Under the pieces are notes generated by a model. It searched no databases. It was given only the letters and a program-made list of their open reading frames with translations, and was not told where the DNA came from. From assembly GCF_005938085.1 (NCBI RefSeq), contig NZ_SMZK01000001.1:620001-684000 (forward strand): a stretch of DNA of 64,000 bases, written 5' to 3'. Made by a program: the position numbers and the translations under genes. Origin of the DNA: Haloterrigena sp. H1 (GTDB lineage Archaea > Halobacteriota > Halobacteria > Halobacteriales > Natrialbaceae). Below, one piece after another: positions 1 to 8,760 of this stretch (positions are counted from its first letter, which is position 1; each line of letters opens with the position of its first letter).

Positions 1-267
1 CTGGGCACCGTTGCAGACGCCGAGGACGGGCACGCCGTCGGCCGCAGCCTCGCGGACCTCGGCCATGATCGGGGAGCGAGCCGCCATCGCTCCGCCGCGG
101 AGGTAGTCGCCGTAGGAGAACCCGCCGGGAAGCACGATCCCCGTCGTCTCCTCAGGGAGGCCATCCTCGTGCCAGACGATTTCGGCGTCGATATCGAGAT
201 GCTCGAGGGCGCGTTCGGCGTCGCGGTCGCAGTTCGAGCCGCCGAAGCGGATGATCGAAACCGTCAC
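1..267 (-). CDS. purQ: Phosphoribosylformylglycinamidine synthase, glutaminase subunit PurQ (partial)
   Basis: PurQ releases ammonia from glutamine for the PurL-catalysed conversion of FGAR to FGAM in purine synthesis, in the PurLQS complex. The visible N-terminal 89 residues begin [16 protein letters not shown] and include the class I amidotransferase segments [14 protein letters not shown] and GVCNGAQ, whose Cys is the expected nucleophile. The C-terminal part runs off the window edge. No ATG fits this frame: the start is GTG at 265-267, or the GTG three codons upstream at 274-276. It lies about 50 bp behind purS on the same strand, which fits a purS-purQ operon. Identity is firm; only the exact start is open. 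Confidence 0.93.
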   Translation of the reverse strand, partial: MTVSIIRFGGSNCDRDAERALEHLDIDAEIVWHEDGLPEETTGIVLPGGFSYGDYLRGGAMAARSPIMAEVREAAADGVPVLGVCNGAQ

Positions 268-326
268 AGTCGACACCCCGCGGTGTTGCGACCGACGGTT
301 TCGATCAGTGTGATTGCGACGGTCAT

Positions 327-578
327 TTACCGTTCGGCGACCTCCACGTCGTAGTCGTGGATGGTCGGGTTCGCCAGCAGCCGTTCGGCCATCTCGTCGG
401 CACGCTCGCGCGCGTCGTCCGCGGAGTCGGCCTCGAGGTCGACTTCGAAGCGATCGGCCGAGCGCAGCGCCTCGAGTTCGAAGCCGAGCCGTTCTAAGGC
501 CCGCTTCGTCGTCTCGGCCTCGGGATCCAGCACGCCACGCTTGAGTCGAACCGTCACCGTCGCGGTGTAGGCGGTCAT
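327..578 (-). CDS. purS: Phosphoribosylformylglycinamidine synthase subunit PurS
   Basis: PurS is the small subunit that bridges PurL and PurQ in the FGAM synthase complex. The 83-residue product has the usual family length. It starts [20 protein letters not shown], a typical PurS opening with the RxGVLDPE signature, and its middle contains GFE and RFEVDLEA. It begins at ATG 576-578, and purQ follows downstream on the same strand. The divergent intergenic region to purU probably carries both promoters. Confidence 0.95.
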   Translation of the reverse strand: MTAYTATVTVRLKRGVLDPEAETTKRALERLGFELEALRSADRFEVDLEADSADDARERADEMAERLLANPTIHDYDVEVAER

Positions 579-797
579 TACCTGATACCCCGTAACCGTG
601 CTCAAAAACGCTTTCGCCTTGACTCCGTAATGCACGTTCGTGGATACTGATGGCCACGCTGCCGGCCGGGTCGCATGTGGCTGCCGGACTTGAGCCACAC
701 TGCAATGTGGTGGATTCTCACGCGCCTCCACGGAAAGCAGGACTTTTAGCCGCTCGTAGACTGTGATCCGTCGTGATGAATCGCTATTCGCTCGAGC

Positions 798-804
798 GGA
801 GGTG
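798..804 (+). promoter_or_regulatory. Shine-Dalgarno site deciding the purU start
   Basis: GGAGGTG at 798-804 lies six bases before TTG 811 and is in register for initiation there. An in-frame GTG at 763 would put this purine-rich site inside the coding region and would lie very close to a TATA-like CTTTTAG near 743-749. The TTG start is therefore preferred. Confidence 0.5.
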
Positions 805-810
805 GCAGCG

Positions 811-1761
811 TTGACGACCGACGTAACCGAAATCACGGTAATCGGAGACGACGATACCGGACTTATCGCCCGCGTGACAAGCCTCCTGTTCGAGCGCGGG
901 ATCAATATCGAGGATCTCGACCAGGCGGTTCGTGACGGCGTCTTCCGGATGTATCTGGCCGTCGACACGTCGGAGATGGTCTGTACCGAAGACACGCTTC
1001 GGGCGGACCTCCACGATCTCGGGGACGACCTCGGCCTCGACGTACAGGTCCGGTTCCCCGCCGACCGCGAGCACCAGCAGATCGCCGTCCTCGTGACGAA
1101 AGAGAGTCACGGTCTCGAGGCGCTGTTCGAGGCCTGGGCTAACGACGAACTCGGCGCGGACATCGGCGTGGTCATCGGCAACCACGACGATCTCCAGCCG
1201 CTGGCCGAGCACTACGACGTGCCGTTCCACGATATTGGTGACGAGGGTGGCCAGCAAAACGAGGACGAGCTCCTCGCGCTCCTCGAGGAGTACAACGTCG
1301 ATCTGATCGTCCTCGCGCGGTACATGCGCATTCTCAGCCCCAACGTGGTCTTTCGCTACGAGGATCGCATCATCAACATCCACCCGTCCCTGCTGCCGGC
1401 GTTCCCCGGCGCGGAGGCCTATCGGCAGGCGATCGAGGAAGGCGTTCGAGTTGCCGGTGTCACCGCCCACTACGTCACGACTGACTTAGATCAGGGGCCG
1501 ATCATCACCCAGCGCGCGTTCGATGTCCCTGACGACGCCGACTTAGACGAGATGAAACGCCGTGGCCAGCCACTGGAAGCTGACGCCCTGCTCGAGGCCG
1601 TCCAGCTTCACTTAAACGGCGACGTGTCGGTCCACCGCGGCCGAACCTCGGTTCGGGAGAACGGCGACGAGTACCAGCTCGGCCTCCCCGACGAACTCGA
1701 GGAGTTCACGCCTGACCGGCCGATCGACGGCATCGGCAATGCGGTCGCTGAAGACCACTGA
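811..1761 (+). CDS. purU: Formyltetrahydrofolate deformylase, PurU family
   Basis: This cytoplasmic enzyme hydrolyses 10-formyl-THF to formate and THF, or works as a related formyl-transfer enzyme in purine synthesis. The 316-residue product has an N-terminal ACT domain (about residues 5-80, DDTGLIARVTSLLFERGIN), then a PurN-type formyltransferase domain with NIHPSLLPAFPG. Catalytic Asn189 and His191 are present, as is Asp227 in DLDQGPI. A roughly 60-residue C-terminal tail goes beyond standard PurU. The start is TTG 811, chosen because of the Shine-Dalgarno site just upstream; GTG 763 is the alternative. It is divergent from purS-purQ. Whether it acts as deformylase or GAR formyltransferase cannot be told from sequence alone. 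Confidence 0.88.
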   Translation: MTTDVTEITVIGDDDTGLIARVTSLLFERGINIEDLDQAVRDGVFRMYLAVDTSEMVCTEDTLRADLHDLGDDLGLDVQVRFPADREHQQIAVLVTKESHGLEALFEAWANDELGADIGVVIGNHDDLQPLAEHYDVPFHDIGDEGGQQNEDELLALLEEYNVDLIVLARYMRILSPNVVFRYEDRIINIHPSLLPAFPGAEAYRQAIEEGVRVAGVTAHYVTTDLDQGPIITQRAFDVPDDADLDEMKRRGQPLEADALLEAVQLHLNGDVSVHRGRTSVRENGDEYQLGLPDELEEFTPDRPIDGIGNAVAEDH

Positions 1762-1820
1762 TTGCTGTACCACGTTTTGTTGTTCGGTTTGCTGCTATGG
1801 CGCAGTGACAGCAACCAGTC

Positions 1821-1991
1821 TCAGTCTGACTCCGGTGATTCCCAGCCCTCGAGACACTCGTCGCTACAGAAGTGACGATGCACGACGGTCCCGTCTTCGA
1901 CGGTCGTCACGACGCGCCGTTCGGACGACGGCTCCACCGACCACCCACACTGTCGACATTGGGGTAGCTCCTTGTCGAGCGAGTCGATCAT
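1821..1991 (-). CDS. Small zinc-finger protein, haloarchaeal type
   Basis: A 56-residue reading frame starts at ATG 1989-1991 (MIDSLDKELPQCRQCGW) and ends at TGA 1821-1823. It carries Cys12-x2-Cys15 and a second pair Cys42-x3-Cys46 following HRHF, the spacing of a small treble-clef or TRASH-like zinc site. Short proteins of this design are common in haloarchaea (DUF7576-like). It is convergent with purU and separated from it by 59 bp. Function is unknown; nucleic-acid or protein binding is a guess. The regular Cys pattern and acidic character make chance unlikely. Confidence 0.7.
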   Translation of the reverse strand: MIDSLDKELPQCRQCGWSVEPSSERRVVTTVEDGTVVHRHFCSDECLEGWESPESD

Positions 1992-2116
1992 CGGCTGACA
2001 GATGGGGTGACCCCCACTTGAACGACCCTATCTTATCGAACACTCGGTCGTAACTCGAGGAGTGTGGAAGAGTGGGCAGCAGCCTTATCGCCGTCAGTGT
2101 CGAACTGTGGGTTGGT

Positions 2117-3424
2117 ATGGCACAACAAGAAGTTCAACAGGAGCTCTCCGTCGACCAGTACACGCTCGGCCTCGTCGGACCGGATCAGGAGTGGGCCGGC
2201 ACCGTCGCCGACGGCGGCACGATCGAGACGTACACGCCGCCGGGCTGCTGGGGGCCGATGATCACTCCCGAGTTCCACGGGGGCCACGAAGTCACTCGTC
2301 CGGTTCGCGTCGAGGGCGCATCGGTGGGTGACGCCGTCGCGATCCACATCCGGGACATGACGGTCACGAGCATGGCCACGAGTACGGGGTCGATGGCCGA
2401 ACGCGAAGATGCCTTCGGCGACGACCCGTTCGTCGACCACCGCTGTCCCGAGTGTGGCACCGAGTGGCCCGAGTCGATCGTCGAGGGTACCGGTGAGGAC
2501 GCGATCAAGTGCGCCGAGTGTGGCGCGAACGCCTCCTCCTTTGGCTTCGAGTACGGCTACACTGTCGCCTTCGACGACGACCACACCGTCGGAATCACCC
2601 TCGACGAGGACGGCGCACACGACCTCGCCGACAACGCCGCCGAGGTGATGGACATCCCCGAGAACTCCCGCCAGCACCCCATCCTGTTATACGAACCTGG
2701 CGAGATGCCCGGCACGCTGGGACGGCTGCGCCCCTTTATCGGAAACATCGGCACGACCCCGCCGGTCACGCTGCCCGACTCACACAACGCGGGTGACTTC
2801 GGCCAGTTCCTCATCGGTGCCGACCACGACTACGGCCTCGAGAGCGAAGCCGACCTCGAGGCACGCACCGACGGTCACATGGACATCCCGCAGGTGCGGC
2901 CGGGCGCGACGCTCATCTGTCCCGTCAAGGTCGACGGCGCGGGGATCTACGTCGGCGACCTCCACGCCAACCAGGGCGACGGCGAACTCTCCCTGCACAC
3001 GACCGACGTCAGCGGCACCGTGCGGATGGATGTGGAGGTCATCGGAGGCCTCGACCTCGACGGCCCGATACTCCTGCCGCCCGAGGAGGACCTGCCCTTC
3101 ATCAGCAGACCCTACAGCGACGAGGAACGCGAGGCGGGCCGCCATCTCGGCGCAGAACACGGCGTCGATATCGAGGAGGACATGGGTCCGATCCAGGTGA
3201 TCGGCTCCGGTGCGACGGTCAACGACGCCACGCAGAACGCCTTCGACCGCGCCACTGACCTGCTCGACATGAGCGAGGGCGAGGTCCGCTCGCGGTGTAC
3301 GTTCACCGGCGGCGTCCAGATCGGCCGCCTTCCCGGCGTCGTGCAACTTGACATGCTCGCGCCGATGGGCGTCCTCGAGGAACGCGGCATCGATCATCTG
3401 GTGCGCGAGCAGTACGACCTCTGA
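2117..3424 (+). CDS. Acetamidase/formamidase family protein
   Basis: The family (FmdA/AmdA) hydrolyses formamide or acetamide to ammonia and the carboxylate. The 435-residue protein has the family hallmarks: PGCWGPMITPEFHGGHEV near the N-terminus, DMTVTSM, and a C-terminal half with GGLDLDGPILLP and RCTFTGGVQIG. An inserted zinc-ribbon-like element with Cys110/Cys113 and Cys132/Cys135 sits in the N-terminal third. The start is ATG 2117; an in-frame GTG at 2072 would add an unlikely leader. The stop codon TGA at 3422-3424 is also the first three bases of an inverted-repeat element. The physiological substrate is not known. Confidence 0.88.
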   Translation: MAQQEVQQELSVDQYTLGLVGPDQEWAGTVADGGTIETYTPPGCWGPMITPEFHGGHEVTRPVRVEGASVGDAVAIHIRDMTVTSMATSTGSMAEREDAFGDDPFVDHRCPECGTEWPESIVEGTGEDAIKCAECGANASSFGFEYGYTVAFDDDHTVGITLDEDGAHDLADNAAEVMDIPENSRQHPILLYEPGEMPGTLGRLRPFIGNIGTTPPVTLPDSHNAGDFGQFLIGADHDYGLESEADLEARTDGHMDIPQVRPGATLICPVKVDGAGIYVGDLHANQGDGELSLHTTDVSGTVRMDVEVIGGLDLDGPILLPPEEDLPFISRPYSDEEREAGRHLGAEHGVDIEEDMGPIQVIGSGATVNDATQNAFDRATDLLDMSEGEVRSRCTFTGGVQIGRLPGVVQLDMLAPMGVLEERGIDHLVREQYDL

Positions 3425-3506
3425 TACGGACTGCTGTACCGATGTACCGGTGCAACCGCAAGACAGTCGCGGTTGCGCCGGAAATGACGTACAGGAGTCC
3501 GTATAA
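3422..3506. repeat. Family A inverted-repeat element, copy 1
   Basis: The arms are TGATACGGACTGCTGTAC at 3422-3439 and GTACAGGAGTCCGTATAA at 3489-3506, matching in 16 of 18 positions when one is reverse-complemented. The element fills the gap between two convergent genes, and its first TGA is the acetamidase stop codon. Similar elements are at 4231, 26849 and 35036, with partial copies at 6955, 14824 and 46061. It may fold into a hairpin and act as a bidirectional terminator. Confidence 0.75.
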
Positions 3507-3512
3507 GCCGGC

Positions 3513-3782
3513 TCACCCGTCGATCGAGCCGCCTTGCACGGCCGGCATCAGCGTCAGTTCGGCGTCGTTCGACACTGGTGCCTCGAGCGGCGCACGTTCG
3601 CCGTTGACCGTCACTCGAACGCTCGAGCGAACCTCGTCGCCGTCGTAGAGATACGGAGTCGCGCGCGGATATGCGGCGGTGAACTCGGCCAGCGCATCCG
3701 AAACGGTCGTCCCCGTAAACTCGAGGGTGACCGTCTTCTCGCCGGTCGCGCTTCGGAGCGGCCCGTACACTGTGATGTCCAT
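3513..3782 (-). CDS. MoaD/ThiS-like ubiquitin-fold protein, SAMP-related
   Basis: The 89-residue beta-grasp protein is of the MoaD/SAMP type: it begins MDITVYGPLR, has RVTVNGERA in the middle and ELTLMPAVQGGSIDG at the end. Haloarchaeal SAMPs are conjugated to target lysines or used as sulfur carriers through a C-terminal Gly-Gly that E1-like UbaA activates. Here the GG is followed by four more residues (SIDG), so a mature GG end would need removal of the tail, or the protein is not conjugated. The start is ATG 3780-3782. It converges on the acetamidase gene. The MoaD-like fold is confident; the role is open. Confidence 0.8.
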   Translation of the reverse strand: MDITVYGPLRSATGEKTVTLEFTGTTVSDALAEFTAAYPRATPYLYDGDEVRSSVRVTVNGERAPLEAPVSNDAELTLMPAVQGGSIDG

Positions 3783-3933
3783 AGCCGATGTTGGACTCGA
3801 GCGATCAAATACCGTCGCCACGAAGCGCGGGGCGAACACCCGGACTCGAGGACGGCATCCACCGCCACTGTACTCGCGCCTGCCACTGCGTGGCGCAGCC
3901 ACTTGGTTCACATTAGCATACGTACGCTGGACG

Positions 3934-4233
3934 ATGACCAAGTTCGACCGATACCTCTGGGCGATCGGTCATATTCAACGCCGGCGGCTGCTCCTCGAGC
4001 TACTGGAAACGCCCGCGATCCACACGAGCGAGCTGAATATGAGCGAGGGAGAAACGAAGCTCCTGCTCGCGGAGGTGAAACACGCCCATCTGCCGAAGTT
4101 AGCGGATCACGACGTCATCGACTGGAATCCGGAACGCAACCGAGTAAAACGAGGGTCGAAGTTCGAGGAAGTCAAGCCGCTGCTCGAACTGTTAGATGCA
4201 AATCGAGAGCGGCTTCCCGACGGCTGGATGTGA
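3934..4233 (+). CDS. Small winged-helix transcriptional regulator-like protein
   Basis: The 99-residue basic-acidic protein starts at ATG 3934 (MTKFDRYLWAIGHIQRRR). It has a predicted helix-turn-helix pattern (LLLELLETPAIHTSELNMS, then a helix and a LADHDVIDWN wing), similar to the haloarchaeal DUF7344-type winged helix. It probably binds DNA; the target is unknown. It is divergent from the SAMP-like gene, and its stop codon TGA lies in the left arm of a family A repeat element. Confidence 0.65.
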   Translation: MTKFDRYLWAIGHIQRRRLLLELLETPAIHTSELNMSEGETKLLLAEVKHAHLPKLADHDVIDWNPERNRVKRGSKFEEVKPLLELLDANRERLPDGWM

Positions 4234-4315
4234 TACGGTCTGCTGTACGCCATTCTCGCTGCACCCGCAGGACAGTCGCAGTTGCACCGGGACATCGGTA
4301 CAGCAGACCGTATAA
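4231..4315. repeat. Family A inverted-repeat element, copy 2
   Basis: The arms are TGATACGGTCTGCTGTAC at 4231-4248 and GTACAGCAGACCGTATAA at 4298-4315; reverse-complemented they agree in 17 of 18 bases, the best-preserved copy in the window. The initial TGA is the stop codon of the winged-helix gene. The internal sequence includes ACAGTCGCAGTTGCACCGG, closely matching the inside of copy 1. Confidence 0.8.
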
Positions 4316-4367
4316 GTCCCCGCGAGCGCCGCGTTCGCCAACGGGCGTCCGGAACAGAATCCGATCG

Positions 4368-5387
4368 TCAGAGACGCTGGACCGCCCCGATCGCACTCGA
4401 GAGCGGCGGCGCGTCGAAGAACTCCTGGCCGGTGTAGGCGTTGGCCCCCGCACAGTACATGTCGCGGGCGGTCTCGAGGACCTCCTCTGCGAGCGGCTCG
4501 GGTGCTTCCTCACACAGCGATTTCCAGTCGGCGATATCTTCCTGCTTGGCCTCGGTCTTGGCTGCGTCGACGGCCTCGACCCAGTCGGGCTGGGTGCGCT
4601 TGTGGTACTGGCGCAGGACTTCCTTCGAGAGCTGGGTGCCCTCGTAGCTAAAACGGTTCTCGTCGAAGGTGCCGACGACGTCGGCGACGCGAATCTCGCC
4701 CTGATAATAGCAACACTCGATCTTGCCGTCCTCGTGGACGAGTCCCGCCGACTCGGCCTGCTCGGTGATGATTCGGTTGACCTCGCGGGCGACCGCCTCG
4801 AGGTCGTCGATGGCGGCGACGCCGGCGATTGCGTCGGCTTCCGCGCGGTCGAGATAGCGGTCGCTTTCCTCGTATTTCGTAGAGAACTCGACGATCGGCT
4901 CGTCTAAGTCGACGGCCTCGTCGGGCCACTCGTCGAACGCGAGATCGTGATCGGCGGGATCGGTCCGACGGCGCAGACTCGAGCCGACGGGAACCCGGTT
5001 GCGGAAGACGATCTCGAGCGGAACGAGGTAGTTCTCGCCGGCTGCCTCGTGGTAGTGGTCGTAGTCGTACTCGCGACCCTCGTGGGGCAGGTCGGGGACC
5101 TGCGTGAGATCGATCGCCATCTCCCAGGGCGGATGGGACGCCTCCTCGAGCGGGATGACGTCGCCGTTCTCGACGACGCCACGGTAGTGGGTCGGGACGC
5201 CCTCGGACTCGAGCAGCTCGAAGTTGAACGCGCCCATCGTACAGAGGGTCGCGCCCTTCTCGGGAATCTGGTCGGGCATTTTCCCCCAGTCAAACACCGA
5301 GTAGTCGTCGGTGAAGACGAACGAGCCCTGGCCGAGTTCCTCGGCGGTCGCTTTCTCCTCGATGCGGAACTCTTTGACGCTCGTCAT
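4368..5387 (-). CDS. purC: Phosphoribosylaminoimidazole-succinocarboxamide synthase (SAICAR synthetase)
   Basis: PurC joins CAIR with aspartate using ATP in purine synthesis. The 339-residue protein begins MTSVKEFRIEEKATAEELG and contains GSFVFTDDYSVFDWG, LVPLEIVFRNRVPVGSS and HEDGKIECCY, all SAICAR synthetase signatures. It has the longer haloarchaeal form with a C-terminal extension. The start is ATG 5385-5387; a GTG three codons upstream (5396) is possible. It lies on the same strand as purS/purQ, with the convergent winged-helix gene after it. Confidence 0.93.
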   Translation of the reverse strand: MTSVKEFRIEEKATAEELGQGSFVFTDDYSVFDWGKMPDQIPEKGATLCTMGAFNFELLESEGVPTHYRGVVENGDVIPLEEASHPPWEMAIDLTQVPDLPHEGREYDYDHYHEAAGENYLVPLEIVFRNRVPVGSSLRRRTDPADHDLAFDEWPDEAVDLDEPIVEFSTKYEESDRYLDRAEADAIAGVAAIDDLEAVAREVNRIITEQAESAGLVHEDGKIECCYYQGEIRVADVVGTFDENRFSYEGTQLSKEVLRQYHKRTQPDWVEAVDAAKTEAKQEDIADWKSLCEEAPEPLAEEVLETARDMYCAGANAYTGQEFFDAPPLSSAIGAVQRL

Positions 5388-5577
5388 ACGAGACACCCCA
5401 GCACGTGTCCGTCGCCGCAGTTCATACCCCAGTTGGGGTGGCCGGACCGTAAGAAGGTTTCAGTATCGTGCCGACCACCGCCGGTGCCACAGCCGAAAAA
5501 TCGAGACGTGCGTTCCGGGAACAGGGCGAATACCGGATCCATCATCCTTTTCTCGCTGTGCAGGCATTGCTATTCCG

Positions 5578-6957
5578 ATGGAGCGACCGGTGACCGAGGC
5601 CGACCTCTCGTTCGAACACGTCCCCGAGACCGACCAGTCATTCGAGAACGCGCTGGCGAAGGCGCGCGACGGCGATCGACTCACGGTCGACGACGCGATC
5701 GAACTGCTCACCACGGGAACCGACGGCGAGGGGCTCGACCGGCGGCGCAAGGAACGCGTCCTTGAGGCGGCCGACCGCCGGCGTGCCGAGGTCGTCGGCG
5801 AGGAGGTCACCTTCATCGCAAACCTGAACAACAACGTGACGACGGCCTGTAACGTGGGCTGTCTGTTCTGTAACTTCAAAGACGCCGCTCACACGTTCGA
5901 ACGCGAGACCGAGACCGAGACCGCGGGCTTTACGAAAACGCCAGCGGAGTCACGCGAGATCGTCGCCGATGCGGTCGACCGGGGGATCTACGAAGTTACC
6001 TCGGTGTCGGGACTACACCCCGCGTTCGCGCTCGACAAGGAACACCGGGAGATCCTCGAGGCCCATCCGAACCCGAAGGACATCAACTACAAGCCACCCG
6101 ACGTCTACGAGACCAGCCCCGGCACCTACACGGACCAAATTTCGGCGATGAGCGTCGACGGCGTTCACGTTCACTCGATGACCCCCGAGGAGGCGTATCA
6201 CGCCCGCCGGGGCACCGATTGGGACTACGAAGCAGTCTACCGGCGGCTGAAAGACGCGGGACTCGATACAGTTCCCGGCACTGCCGCTGAAATCCTCGTC
6301 GAGGAGGTCCGCGAGGTGATTTGCCCCGGGAAGATCAGCACTGACGGCTGGCTCGAGGCCATGGAAGCCGCCGCCAGCGTCGGGTTCGACATGACGGCGA
6401 CGATCATGTACGGCCACGTCGAGAACGAGGCCCACCGCGCGATGCACCTGAAACGCGTTCGGGACCTGCAGGACCGGACCGGCGCGATCACGGAGTTCGT
6501 CCCACTCTCCTTTATCCATCAGAACACGCCGCTGTTCGAACACGACGTGGTCGCCGGCGGCGCGAGCACCGACGAGGACGAATTGATGATCGCCGTCTCG
6601 AGGCTCTTTCTTGACAACATCGAGCACATCCAGTCCTCGTGGGTCAAGTACGGCGACGAACACGGGCTGAAGCTGCTCAACTGTGGTGCCGACGACTACA
6701 TGGGAACGATCCTCTCCGAAGAGATCACCAAGCGCGCCGGCGGCGGCTACGGTGAATTCCGCTCGTTCGCGGACTACGTCGAGATGATCTCCTCGATCGG
6801 CCGGGTTCCCGTCGAGCGCTCGACCGACTACGGGACGCGACGGGTCATCGACCCCGACGACCCGCCTTTCGGTCCGCAACTCGGGCCGAACGCGGACGGA
6901 ACGCCGTTGCTGACGCGAGAAGAGCGAGAGGCGCGAGCGGTCCCTGCTGACGACTGA
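5578..6957 (+). CDS. cofH: FO synthase subunit 2 (CofH)
   Basis: CofH is the radical-SAM 5-amino-6-(D-ribitylamino)uracil:L-tyrosine 4-hydroxyphenyl transferase that, with CofG, builds the deazaflavin FO of coenzyme F420. The 459-residue protein carries the cluster-binding motif CNVGCLFCNF (Cys91, Cys95, Cys98), then EVTSVSGLHP and TATIMYGHVE, typical of the CofH/MqnE group. Within that group CofH is favoured because cofG and cofC are in the same window. The start is ATG 5578. The stop TGA opens a truncated family A repeat (TGATACGGGCTG). Confidence 0.9.
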   Translation: MERPVTEADLSFEHVPETDQSFENALAKARDGDRLTVDDAIELLTTGTDGEGLDRRRKERVLEAADRRRAEVVGEEVTFIANLNNNVTTACNVGCLFCNFKDAAHTFERETETETAGFTKTPAESREIVADAVDRGIYEVTSVSGLHPAFALDKEHREILEAHPNPKDINYKPPDVYETSPGTYTDQISAMSVDGVHVHSMTPEEAYHARRGTDWDYEAVYRRLKDAGLDTVPGTAAEILVEEVREVICPGKISTDGWLEAMEAAASVGFDMTATIMYGHVENEAHRAMHLKRVRDLQDRTGAITEFVPLSFIHQNTPLFEHDVVAGGASTDEDELMIAVSRLFLDNIEHIQSSWVKYGDEHGLKLLNCGADDYMGTILSEEITKRAGGGYGEFRSFADYVEMISSIGRVPVERSTDYGTRRVIDPDDPPFGPQLGPNADGTPLLTREEREARAVPADD

Positions 6958-6972
6958 TACGGGCTGTGTCCC
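6955..6972. repeat. Family A repeat, partial copy at the cofH stop
   Basis: TGATACGGGCTGTGTCCC at 6955-6972 matches the left arm of the family A elements. No matching right arm was found before the cupredoxin gene at 7164. As in other copies, the TGA is the stop codon of the gene it follows. Confidence 0.5.
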
Positions 6973-7163
6973 GAGTGACCCGCTCACAGTTCTCTCCGAC
7001 AGTATTGCGGCTGGAAAAGCGTGATTTTCACGCCTCTTCGTCCGATTGTGAGCGGATGGGTCTTCCATCGAGCGAGACCCACCTCATGTAGTCGAACCCC
7101 GCCCTCGAGCGCCGCCGAGTCCGTCGTCTTGGGGGAAGCCGGACAGCGGTCAGCCGTTTGCCA

Positions 7164-8093
7164 TCACTCGTGGTCAGCCGGGTCCTCGCTCGATCGGTTC
7201 GAGGTCGGTCCTGCGTCGTCGGCGTTGCCGTGTTCCGAAACGCCGTCAGCGAAGCGATCGATATCGGCGAGCACGTCCTCGAACGGCACCGCTCCCAGGT
7301 CTTGAATCGTCGCCGGATCGAGCGCAGGCGCGTCAAGGATCTCCTGCGGAGTCAACCACGACCACTCACAGCCCTCGTTCGCCTCGTTCGTTGCGTTGAG
7401 CTCTCGCTCGAGGAACGCCTTGCTAAACGGGGGAAGTAGCGGCGGATCTTCGCTCCCTTCGAACGTATCCTCGTAGGCCGGGATGTCGCCGGGCTCGAGG
7501 TCGCCGACGACGATTCGCATGGCCATTCCCAGCACGTGGTGTGGACCACAGCACACGTCGTAGAGCCCCGGCTCGGTGAACTCGTAGAGCCAGGCACCAT
7601 CGACGTTGAGCACCGGTGACGAGAACGGCGGAACCCCGTCGGGGACTCGCTGTTGGAATCCCTGTGCAGGGTGGTATGCCGTAATCGTGTGGTCGGGTGA
7701 GTCGGCGGTGAACTGCACGACATCGCCAGTGCTGACGTGAATCCCAGTCGGGTTAAAGTGGAAGAACGGCGGGCGATCCGGGTTCTCCGGGTTGGCCGGT
7801 TCGTTCGTGCGGAGCTCGACCTCGTGGTCCGGTTGACGGTTGCCGGGAACGGTCTTGGCGTCGGGTGTCGCCAGGCCGTAATACGGGTCGATCCCCGCGG
7901 TAGTCGGCTCTGTCCCATCAGTCGGTGCTGCGTCGGACTCGTTGCGATTTTGGGCAGTTGCGAGCCCGCTTCCCAGCGAAAGAATGGCCCCCGCGCCCAG
8001 CGTTTTCAACAGCGGCCGCCGCCGAGCGTCGACCAATTCGGCTTCCGATTCGGTGAGCGATTCCTCGGTCCGCTCCGTGTCGGATGGTGTCAT
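7164..8093 (-). CDS. Tat-exported cupredoxin (plastocyanin/halocyanin-like) protein
   Basis: The 309-residue secreted protein has a twin-arginine signal (RRRPLLKTLGAG followed by a hydrophobic stretch ending near ATAQ, residue 48). The copper-binding fold is at about residues 85-198, with candidate type I copper ligands His135 (SPDHTI), Cys182, His185 and Met190 in CCGPHHVLGM. The roughly 110-residue acidic C-terminal part has no domain I recognise. It could be an extracytoplasmic electron carrier or copper protein. The start is ATG 8091-8093; it converges with cofH. No lipobox Cys is seen, so it is either released or anchored in another way. Confidence 0.82.
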   Translation of the reverse strand: MTPSDTERTEESLTESEAELVDARRRPLLKTLGAGAILSLGSGLATAQNRNESDAAPTDGTEPTTAGIDPYYGLATPDAKTVPGNRQPDHEVELRTNEPANPENPDRPPFFHFNPTGIHVSTGDVVQFTADSPDHTITAYHPAQGFQQRVPDGVPPFSSPVLNVDGAWLYEFTEPGLYDVCCGPHHVLGMAMRIVVGDLEPGDIPAYEDTFEGSEDPPLLPPFSKAFLERELNATNEANEGCEWSWLTPQEILDAPALDPATIQDLGAVPFEDVLADIDRFADGVSEHGNADDAGPTSNRSSEDPADHE

Positions 8094-8373
8094 CGTTTCA
8101 CTCCTCCAGTTACGTCTGGCTGCATCGAATCGGTCGACCGGCGGCAGAATAGATGGCAAGGATCGTTGCAGCCTAACCAGAGCATTCGACTACTGGATCG
8201 CTCTCGTCACTGGTCCGGGGCGGATTCACCGCTAGCGATACGGTAACAGCCAATGTACTTCGAGAACACCGTAAAAACAATCTCTTACGCGTGTGGGCCG
8301 CTGGCGACCGAGACGACGGATAGCTGCAGTCTCGAGTGGAATCAGCGCTTCAACCGGTTCTTATGGTGCCGTT

Positions 8374-8413
8374 TGATACTGTCGGACAGCAGTCAATACG
8401 ACGTCGGTCGCGG
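8374..8413 (+). repeat. Family B repeat module, copy 1
   Basis: TGATACTGTCGGACAGCAGT begins at 8374 and is followed by CAATACGACGTCGG. It matches the right end of the family B element at 57294-57406 read on the opposite strand (TGATACTACCGGACAACAGT). Here it follows no gene stop codon. Confidence 0.5.
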
Positions 8414-8478
8414 ATTCGCGGCCGTCTCAACCGGTGACGGCCGCAGCAGAGCGATCGAACGCCGACTGATTGCATCAG

Positions 8479-8560
8479 CATACTGCCGGACAACAATCTG
8501 TGGATACTCGATCGCGTCTCGCGTGTGATCAGTGTGTAAATTATTTTGTTCAGTACTATC
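8479..8560. repeat. Family B repeat module, copy 2
   Basis: ATACTGCCGGACAACAATCT near 8480 is followed by TGGATACTCGATCGCGTCTC, the same inner block as in the 57 kb copy. The far end reads AGTACTGAACAAAATAA on the minus strand and partly mirrors the left end, so the unit looks like an inverted-repeat element of about 80 bp. The TTTACACA.TGATC segment near this end recurs at 47442-47455 on the opposite strand. Confidence 0.5.
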
Positions 8561-8760
8561 ATGTTGCGAGAAGTGGCGGTACTCGACCGGATCAGCGCGG
8601 ACCGCTTTCGAAACGTTTGCGGGTGTGCCTTACAGCGACTGTCCGTCGCTCGAGTCGTCGAGTGACCCGACGTGAGGCTGTGTTACATTTTCCAACACCG
8701 TTTGAACGGCGGTCTATGGTCGCTGTTATCATACAATATGCAAACTAATTAGAAATAGAA

